Position numbers and translations under genes: made by a program | The notes under the pieces: generated by a model | Seen by the model: the letters and a program-made list of their open reading frames with translations, nothing else | What the model was told of the DNA's origin: nothing | Databases searched by the model: none | From: Gammaproteobacteria bacterium 50_400_T64 | Lineage (GTDB): Bacteria > Pseudomonadota > Gammaproteobacteria > Pseudomonadales > Porticoccaceae | DNA: 64,000 nt | Assembly (NCBI GenBank): GCA_002162755.1 | Contig: MAAS01000018.1 | Location: 85,538 to 149,537 of the forward strand | Direction: 5' to 3' | Shown: positions 27,343-35,456 of the stretch, piece after piece | Position numbering within the stretch: the first letter of the stretch is position 1 | Layout: each line of letters opens with the position of its first letter

Positions 27343-27484
27343 GCCTATTTTTTCCGAAGGAATGTCGTGCTGCCACTCAATAGAATGACTGCACGACCCA
27401 ACAACGACTTGCAAGCCTGCCAGGAAACACCCATTCAGCTTTCAGTAAAACCGACTTCTTCTGCATTTTCTACAGGCCTGTCAC

Positions 27485-28693
27485 ATGTTTGAAAATGCCC
27501 TGCTACTCGGTGCCGCCTGCATTATTGGCGCACTGCTCTTTCACCCAAAGGTCCGGCTTTCACGCAATTGGCGGGCCACCGTAACACCGCTGGCATCGAT
27601 TATTGGTAGTGGGTTTTTAGTCGCGGCGCCGCTTTTATCTCACGCTGTTAATGGTTGGGCTTTTTTCGCCATGGCGGGCATCGTGTTGCTGGCCTACGGT
27701 ATTGGCGAGGTGATTCGTTTTAATATCCGTCACGCTGAGCCCTTGTTAAACCAGGTTCAGGCACCCCCTTTCCTGCTCAACATCGAACGCCTTTCCGCAT
27801 TGGTTTTAAGTGTCGCCTATGTTATTTCAGTCGCCTTTTATCTGCGCTTGCTGGCCTCTTTTGTTTTACACGCCATGGAAGTCGACAGTGATTTTTACGC
27901 CAATATGCTGACGACAGGCGTACTTGTGAGCATCGCACTGATAGGCCTTTGGCGCGGACTAGAGGGGCTGGAAAACCTGGAAGAGTCCGCCGTTAATATC
28001 AAACTGGCGATTATTGCCGCGTTATTACTGGGCCTTATTGCCTTCGATTTCCACTGGCTTACTCAGCCCGAAAACCACATCAGCTATTCGCCATTAAAAG
28101 ACTGGCCCCATTCAATGCGCCTGCTGGCCGGCATTTTATTAATTGTGCAAGGCTTCGAAACCTCGCGTTATTTGGGCGCTGAATACGATGCACAAACCCG
28201 CATCCGCACCATGCGATATGCCCAGCTACTCTCGACAGCTATTTATTTACTCTTTATTGGCCTTTCATTGCCACTGCTCAACGGATTTCACGAGCCGCGC
28301 AGTGAAACCGCCATTATCACGCTGTCGGCACTGGTATCGCCCATTTTGCCAGTGATGCTGATCGTCGCCGCAGTGATGAGTCAGTTCAGCGCCGCCGTTG
28401 CCGACACGGCGGGTTCCGGCGGTCTTTTATCGGAATTCAGCCGCCGTCGTTTAAGCCCGCGCCTGGGTTATGTATTTGTTGTAACGCTGGCCATTGTTCT
28501 AATCTGGTCAGCCAATATCTTTGAAATTATCACCATCGCCTCGCGGGCCTTCGCCGCTTATTACCTGCTGCAATGCATTGTCGCGCTGACCGTCAATTAC
28601 CGCCGCAAACGCTGGTTGCAAAGTACTGGGTTTTTGTTGATTGCCAGCATTTTGCTACTGGTCTTGTTATTCGCCATTCCCGATGGGGCCTGA
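27485..28693 (+). CDS. APC-superfamily-like multi-pass transporter
   Basis: A 402-aa integral membrane protein with about eleven to twelve hydrophobic segments. An early glycine-rich unwound motif (LASIIGSGFLVAAPLL, near residues 36-51) resembles the substrate site of amino acid/polyamine/organocation permeases. Segment 6 carries IVQGFETSRYLGAEYD, similar to the EGFE-type region of that superfamily. I cannot name a substrate. The next gene starts 122 bases downstream on the same strand after a small palindrome, so it probably does not belong to the exporter operon. Confidence 0.7.
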   Translation: MFENALLLGAACIIGALLFHPKVRLSRNWRATVTPLASIIGSGFLVAAPLLSHAVNGWAFFAMAGIVLLAYGIGEVIRFNIRHAEPLLNQVQAPPFLLNIERLSALVLSVAYVISVAFYLRLLASFVLHAMEVDSDFYANMLTTGVLVSIALIGLWRGLEGLENLEESAVNIKLAIIAALLLGLIAFDFHWLTQPENHISYSPLKDWPHSMRLLAGILLIVQGFETSRYLGAEYDAQTRIRTMRYAQLLSTAIYLLFIGLSLPLLNGFHEPRSETAIITLSALVSPILPVMLIVAAVMSQFSAAVADTAGSGGLLSEFSRRRLSPRLGYVFVVTLAIVLIWSANIFEIITIASRAFAAYYLLQCIVALTVNYRRKRWLQSTGFLLIASILLLVLLFAIPDGA

Positions 28694-28742
28694 TTTAAAA
28701 GACTGCGTTTTGGATGCATGGCTTAAAAGACACTTTCGATTA

Positions 28743-28754
28743 GCTTGATCAAGC
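28743..28754. promoter_or_regulatory. Perfect 12-bp palindrome upstream of the exporter adaptor gene
   Basis: GCTTGATCAAGC is a perfect palindrome 61 bases before the adaptor start, in the region expected for its promoter. It is a candidate operator. Confidence 0.35.
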
Positions 28755-28815
28755 ACAATTGCTCTTTAGCCCGTGCGTGATAGTCTGAAAAGATCAGCAA
28801 CAATTACTATAAAAA

Positions 28816-29952
28816 ATGAAAAAAGTTCTGCTCATCATTGTCTCTATTTTTATCGTGGCTGCCATTTACTGGCAACTCAATCGTGAAGAGATCATTGCCG
28901 TCAGGTTGACGAAAGTCGAACAGGGGCGCGTTGAAGCCACCGTTGCCAATACCCGCGCGGGCACTATCAAAGCCTGTCAACGCTCGCGCCTGTCGATGCC
29001 CATCGGCGGACAGGTTGCCGACTTATTAGTCGACGAAGGTGACCGCGTTGAAAAGGGTCAGGTACTTATTCAGCTGTGGAATGAAGACCAACAGGCCCGT
29101 GTTGCCGAAGCCAAGACCCGCGTCACGGTCGCCCAGGAAAGCGTTAAAGAAAGTTGCCACAACGCCGCCCTCGATGCCCGTGAGCTAAAGCGCAAACAGG
29201 GTTTGGCCGCAAAAAAGCTGGTCTCAGAGGAGGCACTCGACGCCGCACAGACCCGTGCCGACGTGTCGTCTTTTGCCTGCGCGAAAGCCCGTGCGGGGGT
29301 TGAAACGACCCGGGCCACACTGGCCTTACAAAGCGCTCTGTTTGAAAAAACCCGCCTGCGCGCACCCTTTGCCGGGGTGGTCGCCGAAATCAACGGCGAA
29401 GTCGGTGAATACATCACCCCCTCGCCGCCAGGCATTGCCACGCCGCCCGCCGTTGATTTAATTGCCCTCGATTGTCTCTATGTGTCTGCCCCCATTGATG
29501 AAGTCGACGCCGCAGCTATCGAATTAAACATGCCCGCTCGCATCACCCTCGATGCTTTTCGCGGGCAAATTTTTAATGGCCGTGTCAGTCGTATTGCGCC
29601 CTATGTGAAAGAGTTTGAGAAGCAGGCCCGCACTGTCGATATTGAAGTCGCTTTTGACACGATTCCCGAAGGAATTTCCCTGCTGATCGGCTATAGCGCC
29701 GATATTGAAATCATCCTCAGCCAGCGCGACAAGGCCCTGCGCATTCCGACCGAAACGGTGATTGATGGCAACCGGGTGTTGCGCTACGACGCGGCGACGG
29801 GATTAATCAGCTACCAACAATTTAAGCCCGGGCTTAGTAACTGGACATCGACGGAGGTTATGGAGGGGCTCAGCAAGGGCGATGACATCTTGTTATCCCT
29901 CGATACCGAAGGCGCTGTCGATGGCGCGTTGGTTCAGCCAATTTCGCCATAA
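28816..29952 (+). CDS. Periplasmic adaptor (HlyD/MacA-like) of an ABC exporter
   Basis: A 378-aa membrane-fusion protein. One N-terminal membrane anchor (residues 3-20) is followed by a lipoyl-like half-motif (LSMPIGGQVADLLVDEGDRV). An alpha-helical hairpin of about 85 residues, unusually rich in Ala/Lys/Arg with three Cys, precedes the second lipoyl half (LRAPFAGVVAEINGEVGEY) and the beta-barrel and membrane-proximal domains. It would link the downstream ABC permeases to an outer-membrane TolC-type channel, which is not encoded here. Gene order adaptor-ATPase-permease-permease supports this. A dispersed repeat separates it from the ATPase gene. Confidence 0.88.
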   Translation: MKKVLLIIVSIFIVAAIYWQLNREEIIAVRLTKVEQGRVEATVANTRAGTIKACQRSRLSMPIGGQVADLLVDEGDRVEKGQVLIQLWNEDQQARVAEAKTRVTVAQESVKESCHNAALDARELKRKQGLAAKKLVSEEALDAAQTRADVSSFACAKARAGVETTRATLALQSALFEKTRLRAPFAGVVAEINGEVGEYITPSPPGIATPPAVDLIALDCLYVSAPIDEVDAAAIELNMPARITLDAFRGQIFNGRVSRIAPYVKEFEKQARTVDIEVAFDTIPEGISLLIGYSADIEIILSQRDKALRIPTETVIDGNRVLRYDAATGLISYQQFKPGLSNWTSTEVMEGLSKGDDILLSLDTEGAVDGALVQPISP

Positions 29953-29966
29953 CTAGGCGCCGAGCA

Positions 29967-30112
29967 AAAGGATACCCTTCACGCATGACTCGCTGTAAAT
30001 ACGTCCTTGTACGCTCGGCTTTGGCATCCTGCATCGCCCTACCTCCTGCCTCCATGCAGCCGTCGAAGTCGGCATCCATGCCTCCGGCGGTCATGCGTAA
30101 AAGATATCCTTT
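29967..30112. repeat. Dispersed REP/MITE-like repeat, copy 2
   Basis: A 146-bp copy related to the 24985-25178 element. The ends GATACCCTTCACGCATGAC and GTCATGCGTAAAAGATATC are inverted repeats. It sits inside the exporter operon between the adaptor stop and the ATPase gene and would fold into a long hairpin in the transcript. Confidence 0.8.
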
Positions 30113-30149
30113 CCCCATGCATCAATGAAAAACAGAATCGAAATAAGCC

Positions 30150-30848
30150 ATGATTGAACTCCAGCAACTATGCCGCAGTTTCCAGGTTGGTGACCAATGC
30201 GTTCATGCCCTCGACCATCTCGACCTGAAAATTGCGCGCGGCGAATACCTGTCGGTGATGGGGCCTTCGGGCTCGGGTAAATCCACGCTGCTCAACATGC
30301 TTGGCTTGCTGGATAAACCCAGTGCCGGCGAATACTGGCTCAATCAAACAGCTACCAGCCAGCTCAACGAAGAGGCCCTCGCCACTTTGCGCCGCCAGTA
30401 CATTGGCTTTGTCTTCCAGAGTTACCACTTAATACCCCGACTCACGGCACGGGAAAATATTGAGTTACCGCTAATTCTCGCCGGCATCGCCCCGAAACAG
30501 CGCAGGCCATTAGTCGATAAAGTGATCACCCGTTTGGCACTGACCGACCGCGCCAGCCACGCACCCAACCAGTTATCGGGGGGGCAGCGTCAGCGCGTCG
30601 CCATTGGTCGCGCCATCGTGATGAAGCCCGAGTTACTGCTCGCCGATGAGCCCACCGGCAATCTCGACTCAGTCTCGGGCCGGGAGGTAATCGAACTACT
30701 TGAGGAACTCAACGACGAGGGCATTACCCTGCTGGTGGTCACCCACGACCAGGCCATTGGCGACCGGGCCAGGCGCGAGCTGAAAATGATTGATGGCCGC
30801 ATTGCCAGCGATAGCGCGAACCAAACCATTTCCAGCATCGGCTCCTGA
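30150..30848 (+). CDS. ABC exporter ATPase (MacB/LolD type)
   Basis: A 232-aa nucleotide-binding protein. Walker A GPSGSGKSTLLNMLG is near residues 36-50, the Q-loop is GFVFQSYHLIPRLT, the signature is LSGGQRQRVAIGRAIVMKP, Walker B is LLLADEPTGNLDS and the H-loop is VVTHD. The sequence type is that of the MacB/LolD/FtsE family, which drives mechanotransmission rather than classical transport. It is followed by two FtsX-type permeases with six and minus four bases spacing, so all three are co-translated. Confidence 0.95.
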   Translation: MIELQQLCRSFQVGDQCVHALDHLDLKIARGEYLSVMGPSGSGKSTLLNMLGLLDKPSAGEYWLNQTATSQLNEEALATLRRQYIGFVFQSYHLIPRLTARENIELPLILAGIAPKQRRPLVDKVITRLALTDRASHAPNQLSGGQRQRVAIGRAIVMKPELLLADEPTGNLDSVSGREVIELLEELNDEGITLLVVTHDQAIGDRARRELKMIDGRIASDSANQTISSIGS

Positions 30849-30854
30849 ATTAAC

Positions 30855-32075
30855 ATGCGCGCCATCGACCTTATCGCCTTCAACCTGAAACTCATCGAGC
30901 GCCAGCGCCTACGCTCTGCCATGTTGCTGGCTGCCATCGCTATTAGCGTGATGGCCATTAATTTGCTCACCGGCATCGGCGAAGGTGGCAAGCAATTTGT
31001 ACTCGCTGAATTCAACCTGCTCGGTAAAAATGTATTAATTATGCTGCCGGGCAAGAAGGAAACTACGGGGGGTATTCCCCCTTTAACGGGCGAAGCGACA
31101 CGGGATCTGACCCTGCGCGACGCCGAAGCCATCGCTCGGCTGGGCAATGTGTCGGCGGTAGCACCGCTCATCGCCGGCAAAATGGAAATCTCCCACGGCC
31201 AGCTCAGCCGTGAAGCCTTCACTATGGGTAGCAACCGCGCCTTCTTTGATATTCGCCAGCTCGAGGTTGCTCAGGGCAAGGCCCTGCCGCAACTCCCCTT
31301 CGAACAAAGTCAGGCGGTTTGTGTGATTGGCAGCAAATTGCGCAAAGAATTGTTCGGCCCCAAACCCGCCCTAGGCCAATGGCTACGCGCCGGCGACAGC
31401 CGCTTTCGGGTCATCGGCATTCTTAAAGACAAGGGCGAGGGCCTGGGTTTTGATATGAACGAGGCGATCATTGTGCCGGTCGCCAACGCCCAGGCGCTGT
31501 TTAATCAGGAAGGTTTATTTCGCGTTTTTATTGAATTGCGCAGCCTTGATGGTTTGCAAAAATCACAGCAGCGCATTGTCGCCCTGCTCAAAGAGCGCCA
31601 CGAGGGAGAGGAAGATGTCACTATTATTACCCAAGACTCCCTGCTTTCCGCCTTCGAAAACATACTCAACACCCTGACTCTGGCGGTCGCCGGTATTGCC
31701 GGCATTAGCATGCTGGTGGCGGGCATATTGATTATGAACGTGTCGCTGATTGCCGTGAGTCAGCGCACCCGTGAAATTGGTTTGCTCAAAGCGCTGGGCT
31801 GCCCGGCGCGCACCGTCGCGCTGATATTCCTCAGCGAGGCCTGCATCATGGCATTGAGCGGCGCGCTGATTGGTATATTCATTAGTGAGGCCCTGCTCTA
31901 TGTGGCGCGAGGCCTATACCCCACTATTCCCTTCACCACCCCGCTTTGGGCACAACTCGGTTCAGCGCTAATTGCCACCGTGACTGCTCTGCTGTTCGCC
32001 GCTATTCCCGCGCGAAAAGCCGCGAATATGGCACCGGTCGATGCCCTACTCGATAAAAAAGCGGGGCAGGCATGA
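30855..32075 (+). CDS. MacB/FtsX-type ABC permease 1
   Basis: A 406-aa permease with one N-terminal membrane helix, a large periplasmic MacB_PCD domain (about residues 45-240) and a C-terminal FtsX domain with three helices, ending RKAANMAPVDALLDKK. The motif VSQRTREIGLLKALGCPARTV is the coupling-helix region of FtsX permeases. It resembles permease 2 along its length (FRVIGILKDKGEGLGFDMNE here, FKVIGVIEKKGQMLGFDMDD there), so the two probably arose by tandem duplication and form a heterodimer. Its stop overlaps the next start (ATGA). Confidence 0.92.
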   Translation: MRAIDLIAFNLKLIERQRLRSAMLLAAIAISVMAINLLTGIGEGGKQFVLAEFNLLGKNVLIMLPGKKETTGGIPPLTGEATRDLTLRDAEAIARLGNVSAVAPLIAGKMEISHGQLSREAFTMGSNRAFFDIRQLEVAQGKALPQLPFEQSQAVCVIGSKLRKELFGPKPALGQWLRAGDSRFRVIGILKDKGEGLGFDMNEAIIVPVANAQALFNQEGLFRVFIELRSLDGLQKSQQRIVALLKERHEGEEDVTIITQDSLLSAFENILNTLTLAVAGIAGISMLVAGILIMNVSLIAVSQRTREIGLLKALGCPARTVALIFLSEACIMALSGALIGIFISEALLYVARGLYPTIPFTTPLWAQLGSALIATVTALLFAAIPARKAANMAPVDALLDKKAGQA

Positions 32076-33268
32076 TCGCGCGTGATGCCGCCCGTCTGAT
32101 CTGGGGCTCGGTGACTCACAGCCTCAGTAAAAGCCTGCTCACCGCGCTGGGCATCGGCATCGGCATTGCCGCGGTGTCACTGCTGACCTCCCTCGGCAGT
32201 GGCTTGCAGCTCTATATGCTCGATCAATTTTCACTGTTCGGCACGCGGATTATTGCCGTCAATCCCGGCAAGGATATTACCCACGGCATCGGTGGTTTGC
32301 TGTCGTCGGTCAGGCCTCTGAGTCTTGATGATGCCCAGGCGCTGGTCACCCTGCCCGGTGTTGAGTCGGTAGTGCCGGTGGTCCAGGGGGTAGGCGCCAT
32401 CGAGTACGGCAACCGTCAGCGCAACAGCGATATTCTCGGTGTCGGCTCGCAAATGTCTAAAGCCTGGCAATTCAAGGTCAGTATGGGGCGTTTTTTGCCC
32501 GAGGACCCCAGTGGCCACAGTCGCGCCTATGCGGTGCTGGGTTACACCATGAAGCAGGAGCTATTCGCCAATACCAACCCCCTCGGCAAGACCATTCGCG
32601 TTGGCGGGCTGCGCTTTAAAGTCATCGGTGTGATCGAAAAGAAAGGCCAGATGCTGGGTTTTGATATGGACGATATTGTCTATATTCCCACCGACAAAGC
32701 CCTGCAACTGTTCAACCGTGAGGGCCTGATGGAGATCGACATTACCTTCTCCTCCGCCACTAGCTCGGTACAACTGGCAAAACGGGTGAAACAGGTACTT
32801 ATCGACCGTCACCGCGATGAAGATTTTTCCATCACCACGCAAGATGAAATGCTGCTGACCATGGGCAATGTGCTCAATGTATTGACTCTTGGGGTCGCGG
32901 CGCTGGGCTCAATTTCGCTGTTTGTCGGCGCCGTCGGCATCGACACCATTATGACCACCACCGTGCGCGAACGCAGTGCCGAGATCGGTCTGCTGCGTGC
33001 TATCGGTGCCAGTCAGCGGCAAATTCTCAGCCTGTTTTTGGGGGAAGCGGTGCTGATTTCGCTGCTCGGTGGCGTCATCGGACTGGCCTTGCTCGCGGCA
33101 ATCGCCGCCACACTGTCGCTGTTAGTACCCGCTTTGCCCCTGGCCCTGCACCCCTTATTTCTCGTCCTCGCACTACTCGCTTCCGCTTTTATCGGCTTAC
33201 TGGCGGGTGTTATGCCCGCTTACAGTGCCAGCCGTTTAAACCCTATCGACGCACTGCGGGCTGAGTAG
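32072..33268 (+). CDS. MacB/FtsX-type ABC permease 2
   Basis: A 398-aa permease with the same architecture as its upstream neighbour: first helix around residues 20-42, a periplasmic domain, and three C-terminal helices. VRERSAEIGLLRAIGASQRQI is the coupling motif and PAYSASRLNPIDALR the conserved C-terminus. It overlaps permease 1 by four bases. The last 33 bases of the gene are also used, on the other strand, by the 3' end of a decayed DUF2784 gene. Confidence 0.92.
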   Translation: MIARDAARLIWGSVTHSLSKSLLTALGIGIGIAAVSLLTSLGSGLQLYMLDQFSLFGTRIIAVNPGKDITHGIGGLLSSVRPLSLDDAQALVTLPGVESVVPVVQGVGAIEYGNRQRNSDILGVGSQMSKAWQFKVSMGRFLPEDPSGHSRAYAVLGYTMKQELFANTNPLGKTIRVGGLRFKVIGVIEKKGQMLGFDMDDIVYIPTDKALQLFNREGLMEIDITFSSATSSVQLAKRVKQVLIDRHRDEDFSITTQDEMLLTMGNVLNVLTLGVAALGSISLFVGAVGIDTIMTTTVRERSAEIGLLRAIGASQRQILSLFLGEAVLISLLGGVIGLALLAAIAATLSLLVPALPLALHPLFLVLALLASAFIGLLAGVMPAYSASRLNPIDALRAE

Positions 33269-33406
33269 ATTAGGTCCGAGGGCGATCACACCCAGAATCA
33301 GCGCCATCGCCCGAGTCATGCCATCGGGATAAATCAGGGCGATCAGGTAGTGTTCGATAAACCCACCCGGATAGGCCCCCTCGCCTGCCAGCACGTGATA
33401 CCACAT
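33236..33406 (-). pseudogene. Truncated remnant of a DUF2784 gene
   Basis: The minus strand encodes 56 residues beginning MWYHVLAGEGAYPGGF, containing IEHYLIALIYPDGMTRAM and ending at a TAA inside the permease 2 gene. GGFIEHYL..L.YP.G.TR is the C-terminal signature of DUF2784 membrane proteins (usually about 120-130 aa). The N-terminal half with its membrane helices is missing upstream of 33406. It is therefore a decayed fragment. A GGAGG sequence upstream of the ATG could still allow expression of the short form, but the C-terminal tail has run into permease sequence. Confidence 0.65.
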
Positions 33407-33454
33407 ACCTTGTGTGACCTCCCCATGACAAAAAAACCAAACACAGCCAGGTTC

Positions 33455-33472
33455 GTGTTAACCGGTTAACAC
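33455..33472. promoter_or_regulatory. Perfect 18-bp palindrome, candidate operator of the porin-PstS-like-GGDEF operon
   Basis: GTGTTAACCGGTTAACAC is a perfect palindrome. It lies about 200 bases upstream of the porin-like gene in a spacer with no other coding role after the DUF2784 remnant. Its symmetry and length fit a dimeric repressor or activator site. Confidence 0.5.
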
Positions 33473-33681
33473 ATTAACTATTAAAGAGATTTTTTGAGAC
33501 CCCTATCCTTGCAAGATAAACCAGCAGGATCATACTCCCCAATCATGACCGCCATAAAAAATTCATCTATCGCGCCTATAGAAACTAGGCCGATTAAACA
33601 ATCGAATTTCACGAAGCAACGGTTACACCTGAAATACGGACAAACCCAAAATGAATATCCATGCAACACAGGAATTACGTC

Positions 33682-34995
33682 GTGACCACGAGTAATCAAT
33701 TGAAAGCGACCCTTCGGCCTCTATTCTTTGGCACTATTGTTACGGCAAGCTGCCTTTCCGGGTATCAGGCAGCCGCCCTTGATGCCATAAACCCAACCTA
33801 TTCTTTTAATGGCTTTGGCACTCTGGGTGCCGTTCATTCCGATGAAGATCAAGCTGACTTTGTCTCTAGCTGGCTACTACAACCCAACGGTGCAGGCCAT
33901 ACGAGTGAATGGCACGCCGGGGTTGATACAAAGATTGGCGGACAACTGGATATTCAATTCAACAGTGCTTTTTCAGCCGTCTTTCAAGTTGTCGTACAGC
34001 GTCAAGAGGACAACGCCTGGACACCAGAAGTTGAGTGGGCCAACATTAAATATCAGTTTAACGACGAATTAAGCCTGCGCCTTGGCCGCACAGTATTGCC
34101 GACTTTTATGGTCTCCGACACTCGTTTGGTCGGCTATGCCAACCCCTGGATACGCGGCCCACAGGAAGTCTATCAACTCAACCCCCTCACCAATCTTGAC
34201 GGCCTTGATCTTACTTACAATATCGAACTCGATAACGGCCGCAATACCCTGCAGTTAAACCTGGGCAAAACTACTAGAGACATTATTCAAAACGGAGAAA
34301 TCAAAGCTCGCAAGGCCATCGTGATCAGCAACAGCTTTGAATATGATTTTGCAACATTCCGGGTTTTATATCTGCATGCAAAACTTGACCTGAGTATCAA
34401 AGAGTCTGATGCCCTGTTCGATGCTTACGCAACGATTGGTGATGGCCTGAGCATAATCCCAGGCCAGGAAAACAGTGCCGCTGAAGCCAAAGCGCTGAGC
34501 TCTCGTTATGTCATAGAGGACGACTCCGTTGAGCTCTATAGTGCAGGTATAAAACTGGAACCCGGCAACTGGCTGCTGATGGGCGAATGGGGCCGCGTCT
34601 CCGAAACGGGAGCACTAGCAAAAGTACAAGGTGGCTATACCACCATTGCTTACCGCTTTTCCAGTCTGATGCCCTTTCTCACGCTTGCCGAGGTCAACGG
34701 CGATACGCCAAACGAACCAGGCCTATCAACCACCGGTATGCCCGCACCTTTGGCCAGTACGGTTAATGATATGAACCAGGGACTTAACCTCCTGTTGCGC
34801 CAAGCCTCGGCCGCGCAAAAATCCATTACCGCCGGCCTCCGTTGGGACTTTCACCCGGGCGCAGCGCTTAAATTGCAATACCAGCATATCGACATGGATG
34901 ATATCTCTACTGGCCGCCTCGGTAATGTGCAGCCTGGGTTCACCCCCGGCGGTACTGCCAATGTTTTTAGCACTGCTATTGATTTCGTTTTTTAA
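33682..34995 (+). CDS. Outer-membrane porin-like beta-barrel protein
   Basis: A protein of about 437 aa with a signal peptide and a long run of alternating amphipathic strands rich in aromatic girdle residues (for example SLRLGRTVLPTFMVSD, WLLMGEWGRVSE, ALKLQYQHIDMDD). It ends VFSTAIDFVF, a classical C-terminal Phe for BAM assembly. I cannot assign a substrate. I use the GTG at 33682, preceded by AGGA at eight bases; an ATG seven codons upstream (33661) has no ribosome site. The following gene (PstS-like) starts 20 bases later and the GGDEF-EAL gene overlaps that one, so the three form an operon. Confidence 0.82.
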   Translation: MTTSNQLKATLRPLFFGTIVTASCLSGYQAAALDAINPTYSFNGFGTLGAVHSDEDQADFVSSWLLQPNGAGHTSEWHAGVDTKIGGQLDIQFNSAFSAVFQVVVQRQEDNAWTPEVEWANIKYQFNDELSLRLGRTVLPTFMVSDTRLVGYANPWIRGPQEVYQLNPLTNLDGLDLTYNIELDNGRNTLQLNLGKTTRDIIQNGEIKARKAIVISNSFEYDFATFRVLYLHAKLDLSIKESDALFDAYATIGDGLSIIPGQENSAAEAKALSSRYVIEDDSVELYSAGIKLEPGNWLLMGEWGRVSETGALAKVQGGYTTIAYRFSSLMPFLTLAEVNGDTPNEPGLSTTGMPAPLASTVNDMNQGLNLLLRQASAAQKSITAGLRWDFHPGAALKLQYQHIDMDDISTGRLGNVQPGFTPGGTANVFSTAIDFVF

Positions 34996-35015
34996 AAATC
35001 AAACAATAAGTACAG

Positions 35016-35456
35016 ATGATGAACTATAAAAAACACCCTAAAAGAATGATCCGGGCCACCCTGCTAGCAATCTGCTTTGCCGTGGCTAGTGCGCACAGTG
35101 ACGTCGTTGTTGTCGTCTCTGCAAGCAGCCCTGTGACAGAGCTCAGTAAAAACCAGATCAGCAAAATCTTCCTCGGTAAGAGCCGCCGTTTTCCCGACGG
35201 TTCTCGAGCTGTGCCCCTCAACCAGAGCGAAGGTAATTCAGCACGGGATGCTTTCTACATGCAAGTCAGCGGAAAATCCCCGTCGCAAGTCAAAGCACAC
35301 TGGACCAAGCTCATTTTTACCGGTCGCGGCCAACCACCGAAAGAGGCGGCTAATGGTGATGCTGTCAAAGACCTACTTGCCAATAACGGCGTGAACATAG
35401 GCTATATAGATCAAGCTGCCGTTGATGATTCTGTAAAGATTGTGGCCATAAAATAA
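35016..35456 (+). CDS. Small PstS-like periplasmic substrate-binding protein (orphan)
   Basis: A 146-aa secreted protein. A signal peptide (ATLLAICFAVASAHS) is followed by VVVVVSASSPVTELSKNQISKIF-type sequence, split here by GKSRRFPDGS, and the C-terminal GYIDQAAVDDSVKIV. This is the PBP-like fold of short 'phosphate ABC transporter substrate-binding' proteins, about half the size of PstS. No ABC permease or ATPase for phosphate is nearby. The stop codon overlaps the start of the GGDEF-EAL gene (TAATG), suggesting that the protein is a ligand-binding partner for that sensor. Ligand identity (phosphate or another anion) is not established. Confidence 0.82.
   Translation: MMNYKKHPKRMIRATLLAICFAVASAHSDVVVVVSASSPVTELSKNQISKIFLGKSRRFPDGSRAVPLNQSEGNSARDAFYMQVSGKSPSQVKAHWTKLIFTGRGQPPKEAANGDAVKDLLANNGVNIGYIDQAAVDDSVKIVAIK

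Noticed and set aside
35016..35456. PstS of a Pst phosphate transporter
   Set aside because: It is half the normal length, and pstCAB and phoU are absent.
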